A stretch of DNA of 64,000 bases from Rhizomys pruinosus (Eukaryota; Chordata; Mammalia; Rodentia; Spalacidae). The stretch covers positions 3,459,452 through 3,523,451 of the forward strand of contig VZQC01003035.1 in the NCBI GenBank assembly GCA_009823505.1, written 5' to 3'. The notes beneath the pieces are model-generated. The model made no database searches. It saw only the letters and a list, made by a program, of their open reading frames with translations, and was not told the origin of the DNA. Below, one piece after another: positions 58,101 through 64,000 of this stretch. Each line of letters opens with the position of its first letter. Position 1 is the stretch's first letter. The translations under genes were made by a program, and so were the position numbers.

Positions 58101-61100
58101 CCCAGAACATTTTTGTTTGTTTTCAAGCAGATTGATAGCTTTCATTTTCATTGACTTAATTTTTATTACGTTTTATTACAATAAAACGTAATAAATTTAT
58201 TTATTTATTACATGTATTTATTACATTAAATGTAATAAAATGCGTGTGTGGTAGTCAGTGGACAACATGAAGGAGAGTCCTGGAGATCAAACTGAGGTCT
58301 TCAGGCTTGGTGGTGGCAACTGACTTCATCCACTGGGCTATCTCATTGGCCCGATAAATTTTGTTTTTTGTCCACAATTTCCATGACTTGATATCAAGCA
58401 GTTCTCTTAAGGGTCCTAAATGAAATTTAAACACTTGTTTGGCTTGCTGTGAGTCTCTTGTGACTGGCCAGTGCTTGGGCAAGGATTGAGTGGCCACTGG
58501 CCACATGTGGGTTTTTGAATTGTAGTTTAAATATTTAATTTTTAATTATTTTTATTTTATGTCTATATGTCCTGCATTCATGTAAGTAAACCCATGGTGT
58601 GCAGTGCCAGTGGAGGTTGGAGAGGGCACCAGATCCCTTAGAACTGGAGTTACGGGTGGTTTTTCGTTGCTGTCTGGGTGCTGAGAACCGAACCCAAGTC
58701 CTTTGTGAGAACATCCAGTGCTCTTAACTACTGAGCCATCTCTCCAGCCCCTGAATTGACAAGATGAAAAGTTCAGTTCCTCAGTTATATGAACTGCGGA
58801 TCACGACTTGGTGAGCAGAGAGTGGCTGGTAGACTCCAATCGGATTGCAGATGTAGAGCATAGTTAAGCACTCCTGGGAAGGTGCAGGGGTTAAGTGAAG
58901 GAACTGACAGCTGTCCTGCACTGGCTTTCTGCTGCTTCCGTGATACCTGAGGCCTGGGCCTGTGGTCTGAGGCCAGAGGAGCGCGTCATTTGTCAAAGCG
59001 GGTAATGCTTGTCCTATGTCATGTAATCAGGAGAAATCTCTTGGGATTTCTTCCCCCCACACCAGAAAGCAGAGTGTGCCTGTGCGAGTGTGTGCGTGAG
59101 TGCGTGCGTGCATGAGTGTAGCATCAGAAATCAGGGCTTCAAACATACAAGTCAAGTGCTCTGCTACTAGCTTGCTGTCCTCAACTGGTTTTGAGACAAG
59201 GTCTCCCTGCAACCCCAACTGTTCTGGAACTCACTGTGTAAATGAGGCTGGCCTTGAACTCACAGAGATCCCCCTGCCTCTGTCCTCAGCATTTTTAAAA
59301 AAGAATTGAGGCCGTTTTTCCAATTTGCCCAAACTGACTCGAGCATGTAGTCTGCCTGCCTCAGCCTCCTGTAGCTGGCTAGAGCATGCAGTCTGCCTGT
59401 CTCAGCCTCATGTAGCTGACTAGAGCATGCAGTCTGCCTGTCTCAGGCTCCTGTAGCTGACTAGAGCATGCAGACTGCTTGCCTCAGCCTCCTGTAGCTG
59501 ACACCACAGCCATCTACCTTCATGCTCGGCTAAAATAAGTCTTGATAATGTGTATAAGCCACGTTGGTGCCTACGTTGTTTGGGAGAAATGTAATATGGA
59601 CTCTGATTGTGAAAATATTATCTTTCAAGGTCACGAGAGCAGATGTGGACGTTCAGCCCTATGCATTTACCACCAAGTCTCTCTTTGTTGGGCACATGGA
59701 CTATAAGTATCTGCGCTGGCAGGTGAGGGTCTGTCTTCAAACATAGAACAAACACATGGGTTTTGGCTTAATAGAATTTGATAATTTCTAAAAGAACTAT
59801 AGCATATGTCCATCCCATAGTGCACTTAGTATACAACCAGCTGTGAGCCTTTAGGGAGAATTCTGAAGAGGTGAAAATACTTTTGAATTTCTCCAGGACC
59901 ATACAGAGAGTTTGTCTGATCTTTGGGGATGGGTAAGGACAGTTCGCATCTATGTAATGGAGAGGAGGGTGGCAGCTGCTGTGTGGATTTCTGTTGTAGT
60001 TGCACAGTGGTAATTTCTTTTCCTTAGTAATGCCAAATAAATGAAGTTCTCTTTATATTAGTTAATGCTGTCACTAGAAATGGCATTTACTGTTGGAAAA
60101 CTTAAAACCCTCTAGTTCTACAACCAAGTATAACTATCGATGATAAGAAACTACTTCTTAAGAACTGGGAGAGTTTGTCAGTTAGTCCTGTTTTTATGTT
60201 TTAGGATCGCAGTGTAAAAAGGTTCATTTCTCAGGGCTGGAGAGATGGCCTAGCAGTTAAGAGCACCGATTGCTCTTGCAGAGGACCCGGGTTCAATCCC
60301 TAGTACCACATGGCGGCTAAGAACCGTCTGTAACTCCAATTCCAGGAGAACTCCAGTTCCAGGGGAATCCAAGACCCTCTTCTGACTTCTGGCATTGCAC
60401 GACACGGGTGCACAGACCTGCATGCAGACAGTACATTTATACACGTACAAAAATAAATAAAATAAAAAAAAAAAGGTTCATTTCTCTCATGGTCACAACC
60501 TCTGTATTGAACTCTACAGAGTTTCCTTACACCCCTGTCTGTTCTTTTTAGATAGGGTCTCACTCTAGCCTATGCCGTTCTGAAACCCACGTGTAGCTCA
60601 TTCCTTCTGGCCTTGAACTCGGGACGGTTGTGATATCTGAACTTCTTCAGTGCTAGAGTACAGGAAGGAGCCACCAAACTGGGCTCCAGGTTTTTGTTTT
60701 TGTTTTTTATTTTATTTCGTTTATGTATTTAGTTAGTCAGTTTTATTTTATTTTGTTTTATTATTTTATTTATTTATTTATTTGGACTTCTACCATGCCT
60801 GGCTTAAAGACAGCTCTTAGCCACCATGTGGGTTCTGGGAATCAGCCCTGGTCCTCTGCAAGAGCAGTTGGTTCTCTTGACCGCTGAGCTCTCTCTCCAG
60901 TCTGTTTTTTTGTTTTTTAAGTAAAGAGCATTATTGCTGGGCGTGGCGGTGCACACCTTTAATCACAGCACTCAGGAGGCAGACGAAGGCGGATCTCTGT
61001 GAGTTCAAGGCCAGCCTGGTCTACAGAGTGAGTTCCAGACCAGCCGGGGCTACAGGGAGACCCTGTCTCAAAAAGACCAAATAAAAAAATTAAATTAATA

Positions 61101-62012
61101 TTAAATAAAAAAAGTAAATAAAAGTAAAATAAAATAATAAACAGTATAAAATAAAATACAAAAAATAGTATTTTGCTGTCGTGACCAGTTTCTATTATCC
61201 AGGTTTTATTTGCTAGTTTTGATGGTCCGGTTTGGGTGTATGGGATTCATTTCTGGGCCACATCAGCCAAGAAATTATGAGTGAGTTTACATTGGAGTAA
61301 CGAAGCCTGGCTGTCAGGTTGTAGATACCCCGGGCATCTTGGATCACCCTTTGGAGGACCGGAACACCATCGAGATGCAGGCTATCACAGCCCTGGCCCA
61401 CCTTCGCTCTGCAGTTCTGTATGTGATGGATCTGTCTGAGCAATGTGGACATGGATTAAAGGAGCAGCTGGAACTCTTTCAGAATATCAGACCTCTCTTT
61501 ATCAATAAGGTAAGTGTGCTATCTAATATTGAAATGTTCACACTAGTTCCTTTGTATTTGTAGGTAATATTTTCCAGGACCCTTGTGGATGTCCACAGAT
61601 GATGGTACACTCTGGTACAATAGTGTGACAGTTGATATGCAGACATGAACTACCTGGCCAGCGCCCAGCAGGCTGGGAGTGTACACTGGGTGAATAAGCT
61701 GGGAAAAGGGATGGCTCATGTTCTGGGTGGAATAGAGCACTAAGGCAAGGTTTCGTTGTACTACTCATAATGATACGTAATTTAATTTTATGCATTGTTT
61801 ATTTCTAGAACTTTTCATTTTAAATGTTCAAGCTGTGGTTGACTTCAGCTAGAGTAAATGAGACTGCAGAGAGCAAACCACGGACAACGGGAGGGACTGC
61901 ATTATTCCGCAGTGTGAAAGTAATGATTATTTTTCTTCCTTCATAGCCTCTTATTATTGTAGCAAACAAATGTGATGTGAAGAAAATAGCAGAACTTTCT
62001 CAAGATGATCAG
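49065..62012 (+). CDS. Gtpbp4: GTPBP4 (NOG1), nucleolar GTP-binding protein 1, N-terminal 304 residues in 8 exons; 3' exons outside window
   Basis: NOG1 is an essential GTPase that binds pre-60S particles in the nucleolus and nucleoplasm. Joined exons 49065-49112, 52116-52286, 54979-55082, 55164-55300, 57022-57122, 59630-59722, 61318-61509 and 61947-62012 total 912 nt, open throughout. Residues 1-167 form the N-terminal helical region that threads into the particle; the G domain follows: G1 GYPNVGKS (175-182), a G2 threonine in YAFTTKSL (about 198-205), G3 DTPG (221-224) and G4 NKCD (289-292). The family is about 634 residues, so just under half is here; G5 and the C-terminal part lie downstream. 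The start has a good Kozak context. All introns are GT-AG: 3003, 2692, 81, 1721, 2507, 1595 and 437 bp, and an eighth longer than 1988 bp. No disabling change is visible. Confidence 0.97.
49113..51324 (+). other. GTPBP4 intron 1, left part: no repeat recognised
   Basis: 2.2 kb without a young SINE, in contrast to the rest of the window. Regulatory sequence may lie in the first few hundred GC-rich bases. Confidence 0.6.
51313..51508 (-). mobile_element. B1 SINE in intron 1, with target duplication
   Basis: TGGCAAGTATTT at 51313-51324 and 51497-51508. Confidence 0.92.
51564..51832 (+). mobile_element. B2 SINE in intron 1, without the 17-bp duplication
   Basis: GGTACCAGTG before and AGTACCAGTG after; extra bases GCCCT in the CGCCCTGCCCTC segment. 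Confidence 0.9.
51881..52087 (-). mobile_element. LINE-1 3' end, 5' truncated, with 14-bp target duplication
   Basis: AGAGTAAATGTTTG at 51881-51894 and 52074-52087 around 180 bp matching the complement of about 1000-1140. It lies 29 bp upstream of exon 2. Confidence 0.85.
52116..52286 (+). CDS. Gtpbp4: GTPBP4 coding exon 2 (residues 17-73)
   Basis: Acceptor TTTAATTGCAG, donor GTAAGTG; encodes [10 protein letters not shown] to TDFPKLD, phase 0 at both ends. Confidence 0.97.
53074..53497 (-). mobile_element. LINE-1 3' end in intron 2, with probable short 3' transduction
   Basis: AAGAGTATTTT flanks at about 53074-53084 and 53487-53497. Two T runs (53081-53090 and 53112-53123) bracket about 22 bp of non-L1 sequence, as after a 3' transduction. 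The L1 part matches the complement of 780-1140. Confidence 0.75.
53530..53697 (-). mobile_element. B1 SINE in intron 2
   Basis: AATATATTTTA on both sides. Confidence 0.9.
53795..54035 (-). mobile_element. B1 SINE with a 35-bp segment repeated four times
   Basis: AGTGCTGGRATTAAAGGCCT units start at 53892, 53927, 53962 and 53997. The repeated segment is the B1 5' end, which holds the pol III A box. Confidence 0.9.
54470..54562 (+). mobile_element. B1 fragment
   Basis: GCTGATGGTGCACGCCTTTAATCC then a rearranged middle. Confidence 0.6.
54786..54840 (+). repeat. 27-bp tandem duplication
   Basis: ACTGCAGTAGACTAAAGGAG with GGGTGG occurs twice in tandem. Confidence 0.9.
54979..55082 (+). CDS. Gtpbp4: GTPBP4 coding exon 3 (residues 74-107, plus 2 nt)
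   Basis: [13 protein letters not shown] to NLVD; splits the codon for N108 (AA|T). Confidence 0.97.
55083..55163 (+). other. GTPBP4 intron 3, only 81 bp
   Basis: GTAAGGC donor and TTATTTTCTAAG acceptor; close to the lower size limit for mammalian introns and free of repeats. Confidence 0.9.
55164..55300 (+). CDS. Gtpbp4: GTPBP4 coding exon 4 (residues 108-153, plus 1 nt)
   Basis: [17 protein letters not shown] to [11 protein letters not shown], rich in basic residues; splits the codon for V154 (G|TG). Confidence 0.97.
55595..55910 (-). mobile_element. Old B1 and ID-like fragments in intron 4
   Basis: B1-like at 55595-55725; ID-like at 55818-55910, ending GTTCCCAGCCCT. Confidence 0.6.
55992..56146 (+). 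mobile_element. B1 SINE in intron 4
   Basis: GTGATTTCCC before and GTGTTTTCCC after. Confidence 0.9.
56312..56491 (-). mobile_element. B1 SINE in intron 4 with target duplication
   Basis: ATCTGGACACTTTTT on both sides. Confidence 0.93.
56635..56865 (+). mobile_element. Old B1-like plus ID-like SINE
   Basis: B1-like part to 56755, then GGGCTGGGGGCATAGCTCAGTG (ID head). Confidence 0.55.
57022..57122 (+). CDS. Gtpbp4: GTPBP4 coding exon 5 (residues 154-187), P-loop exon
   Basis: Encodes the G1 motif GYPNVGKS; donor GTAGGTC follows FINK. Confidence 0.97.
57209..57649 (-). mobile_element. B2 plus linker plus B1 inserted as one unit, 15-bp target duplication
   Basis: GGAGCCATTACTTTT lies at 57209-57223 and 57635-57649. 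Between them, on the minus strand, are a full B2 (57634 to 57386), a 15-nt linker (57385-57371) and a full B1 with A tail. No target repeat separates the two SINEs. Confidence 0.85.
57888..58000 (-). mobile_element. Old B1-like fragment
   Basis: GACAGGTTCTCATCATGC and GGCTGGCACTGAGCTTG. Confidence 0.5.
58162..58239. repeat. Two neighbouring AT-rich perfect palindromes
   Basis: 16-bp arms TTTATTACGTTTTATT at 58162-58177 and 58180-58195; then 11-bp arms TTTATTACATT at 58217-58227 and 58229-58239. The two share TTTATTAC. Confidence 0.95.
58543..58750 (-). mobile_element. B2/B3 SINE in intron 5, old
   Basis: Antisense, ends CTGAGCCATCTCTCCAGCCCC. Confidence 0.8.
59187..59300 (-). mobile_element. 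B1 SINE, shortened
   Basis: Lacks the CACCACACCCGGC end. Confidence 0.75.
59338..59501 (+). repeat. 41-bp minisatellite, four units
   Basis: CTAGAGCATGCAGTCTGCCT-type units start at 59338, 59379, 59420 and 59461; it ends 128 bp before exon 6. Confidence 0.95.
59630..59722 (+). CDS. Gtpbp4: GTPBP4 coding exon 6 (residues 188-218)
   Basis: [19 protein letters not shown] and on to YLRWQ; holds the G2 threonine. Acceptor ATCTTTCAAG, donor GTGAGGG. Confidence 0.97.
60217..60486 (+). mobile_element. B2 SINE in intron 6, duplicated subfamily
   Basis: AAAAGGTTCATTTCTC on both sides; body 60233-60469. Confidence 0.93.
60548..60690 (-). mobile_element. B1 SINE, old
   Basis: TTTAGATAGGGTCTCACTCTAGCC start. 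Confidence 0.65.
60784..60905 (-). mobile_element. Composite B2-head/B1 SINE, copy 3, B1 part mostly lost
   Basis: On the minus strand the B2 head ends AAGAGCTGTCTTTA and runs into AGCCAGGCATGGTAG, a B1 start, of which only about 20 nt remain before an (AAAT)n-type tail. Confidence 0.75.
60934..61165 (+). mobile_element. B1 SINE with long AT-rich tail
   Basis: GCTGGGCGTGGCGGTGCACACC start; tail of AAAT/AAAAT units to 61165. Confidence 0.9.
61318..61509 (+). CDS. Gtpbp4: GTPBP4 coding exon 7 (residues 219-282)
   Basis: Starts [11 protein letters not shown] (G3) and ends IRPLFINK; donor GTAAGTG. Confidence 0.97.
61947..62012 (+). CDS. Gtpbp4: GTPBP4 coding exon 8 (residues 283-304)
   Basis: [13 protein letters not shown] to SQDDQ; carries G4. 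Donor GTAAATC. No further coding exon is visible before 64000. Confidence 0.97.
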
Positions 62013-62034
62013 GTAAATCACCTTGATATTTTAC

Positions 62035-62190
62035 TGTCCTCTCAAACCCCTTGAGAACAGGATCTCACTGTGTAGCCCTAGCTGTTGTGGAACTTGCCGT
62101 GTAGACTAGACTGGCCTTGAACTCACAGAGATCTGTCTGTTTCTGTCTCCTGAGTGCTGGGATTAAACGTGTGCCACCAGCTGCCTTGAT
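62035..62190 (-). mobile_element. B1 SINE in intron 8, diverged
   Basis: TTGAGAACAGGATCTCACTGTG start. Confidence 0.75.
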
Positions 62191-62756
62191 TATTTTAAAC
62201 ATTTTTACCAACTTTAAATTCTCAAACATCATTTAAAAAAGGGATTTTAGCTCTTGTAGACTAGTTTTGTATTTTACAGCTGAGATGATGTCAGTGGTTT
62301 GATAGAATGACCTCAAAACCTGGAGTGAAGGTTTCTGGTCCTACCCTGTTCTGGAGTCTGTGGAGACATGTGTGTGGTGATTGACTTGTTTAACCTTGTT
62401 TTAGGAAATTGTACCTAGGAAAGGATTGCCTTTAAGTTGGTAGTTAGAGGAAGCCACTTGCTTAGATGTTTGCCTTTATCTCTTCTAGGTCTTAGAATAT
62501 CTGGAGTACTAGGGGAACATTCCCATGGTTCTCATTAGGATGGATATTAATAGGAGTTACTTCATTATTACTACTTTATTATATGACTTTATTATCCAAA
62601 GGGTTCTGTGCTTAACTGAGTTTAGAGAAGTAAGGGTGGGAGACCAAGGTTAGAACAGTCAGCATGTAGTGTCTGCTAGCCTTCTTCATGGGGCAAGCAA
62701 CATTGGTAGGCATAATTTTTCAAACTGATTCGACCCTGTAATCCTTTATTTTATTT

Positions 62757-62840
62757 TTTATGTTTTTGTGGTGCTGAGAATTGGTCTGAGGGCTTCATAC
62801 ATCTTAGCAAGTGTTTTCCCAAAGAGCTGTACCCCCAGCC
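62757..62840 (-). mobile_element. ID-like SINE
   Basis: GTGGTGCTGAGAATTGG to AGCTGTACCCCCAGCCC. Confidence 0.65.
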
Positions 62841-62935
62841 CTGTGCAGCCCTTTTAATAGACACCTTTCTCACCCTGGTCCTAGACCAGCAGCTCTTCTC
62901 ATTTTTGCCTGGTAATTTGTTAGAAAAGCGTAACT

Positions 62936-63150
62936 TGGGACTGGAGAGATGTCTCAATGGTTAAGAGCACTGATTGCTCTTACAAAGGATCCAAGTTCAG
63001 TTCCTAGCACTCAAATGGCAGCTAACAGTGAGTGGGCTGTAACCTCAGTTCCAGAGGATCTGATGTCCTTCTGGCCTCTATTGGGATTGCACGCACGATG
63101 CATTTAACATGCAGGCAAAACACACATATAAGATAAGAATAAGTACTCTT
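62936..63150 (+). mobile_element. B2/B3 SINE, older type
   Basis: GGGACTGGAGAGATGTCTCAATGG start. Confidence 0.82.
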
Positions 63151-63164
63151 TAAAAAGTTTTTTA

Positions 63165-63526
63165 GGGGCTGGAGAGATGGCCTAGTGGTTAAGAGCGCCG
63201 ACTGCTCTTACAGAGGACCCGGGTTCGATCCCCAGCACCCACATGGTGGCTGAGAACCGTCTTTAACTCCAGTTCCAGGAGAACTCCAGTTGCAGGGGAA
63301 TCTGAAACCCTCTTCTGACCTCCGCGGCATTGCACGACATGGGTGCACAAACTTGCATGCAGACAGTACATTGATACACATACAGAAATAAATAAATGCC
63401 GGGCGTGGTGGNCCAGGGGAATCTGAGACCCTCTTCTGACCTCCGCGGCGTCTACCGACACGGGTGCACAAACCTGAGAGCTACAGGGAGACCCGTCCCA
63501 AAAAAAAAAAAAAAAGACAAAAAAAA
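63165..63526 (+). mobile_element. B2 followed by B1, with an N and scrambled pieces
   Basis: A full B2 (63165-63397, duplicated subfamily) leads into GCCGGGCGTGGTGG of a B1, then N at 63412, then a B2 piece and the last 25 nt of a B1. AAAAGTTTTTTA-like sequence flanks the whole. The middle looks like an assembly join. Confidence 0.75.
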
Positions 63527-63540
63527 AAGTTTTTTAAAAG

Positions 63541-64000
63541 AGAAAAGCATAATGTTGGGGACACTAGAATCCTGGAGTATGGCAGAAGTCTAAGCTTTCC
63601 AGCTGACTGGCGTACCTGGACATTCTGAAAACAGTGCATTAGCATGAGAATGTGATGTTGCTGTTAAGGTTAAGGAAGAAGGGGCTTGTTGTCTCCTATT
63701 AGGATATTTTATACATGGAAGAATTACCTTGTCTTAAATTGCCATACTGATTTCCTCAGGAAAGGATACTGCTTTCTCCACCCCCCCTCCTCTCTCTCTC
63801 TTTCCTTCCCTTCCTCCGTCCTTCCAAATGTAGGCCAGGCCAGCCTTGAACTCTTGATCCTCTTGCCTCTACAAGTGCTAGCCTGGCAGGACACTGCATT
63901 CTTTAAATTACTAATTATGCAACACTGATGTCAGAATCAGTTTACCTTTGAAAGAACCCTTATGCTTTAATTAATCTCATTGTGTCAGTGTAAAAGGCAC
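63541..64000. other. GTPBP4 intron 8, no exon; B1 scrap
   Basis: An antisense B1 fragment at about 63830-63900; otherwise nothing recognised. Confidence 0.5.

Overview
The window is nuclear DNA from a mammal, most likely a muroid (mouse-like) rodent. It is packed with B1 SINEs and tRNA-derived B2/B3 SINEs, plus ID-B1 (B4-like) dimers, a rodent MaLR of ORR1 type, rodent-style LINE-1 3' ends and class II endogenous retrovirus LTRs. The B2 copies carry a 17-bp internal duplication and a consensus unlike the house mouse and rat B2 I know, so I do not assign a genus.

The only intact gene I can support is the 5' half of GTPBP4 (NOG1), the nucleolar GTPase of 60S ribosome assembly. It is on the plus strand from a CpG-rich promoter near 48.5-49.1 kb. 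Eight coding exons (49065-62012) with consensus splice sites encode residues 1-304, through the G4 motif NKCD. The remaining exons lie beyond the right edge. The introns are full of SINEs, one third intron is only 81 bp, and two minisatellites and a pair of AT-rich palindromes lie inside the gene.

Left of the gene (1-48.4 kb) I find no functional protein-coding gene. In order: an antisense class II LTR cut by the left edge (1-320); a LINE-1 3' end (to about 1.18 kb); SINE clusters; an 8.5-kb LTR provirus (12051-20561) with a 6-bp target duplication, a lysine-tRNA-like primer site and a polypurine tract, sitting inside an older ID-B1 SINE; an HNRNPA1 processed pseudogene (minus, 21.1-22.1 kb); an antisense ORR1-like MaLR (26.15-28.03 kb); a tiny tRNA-like retroposon (28.4 kb); a SINE-riddled LINE-1 3' region (34.3-36.7 kb); dense nested SINEs (36.8-39.5 kb); an older MIR-bearing stretch (40.4-42.6 kb); two minisatellites (42.6 and 45.2 kb); and an RPSA processed pseudogene split by a B2 (45.6-46.5 kb).

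The most unusual pattern is a recurrent composite SINE: a B2 head joined at the same B2 position to a B1 body. It occurs three times, two copies with their own target-site duplications. Two other insertions carry a full B2 followed by a B1 inside one shared target-site duplication. All coordinates, alignments and counts were made by eye; repeat family names come from memory of consensus sequences and were not checked against a library.
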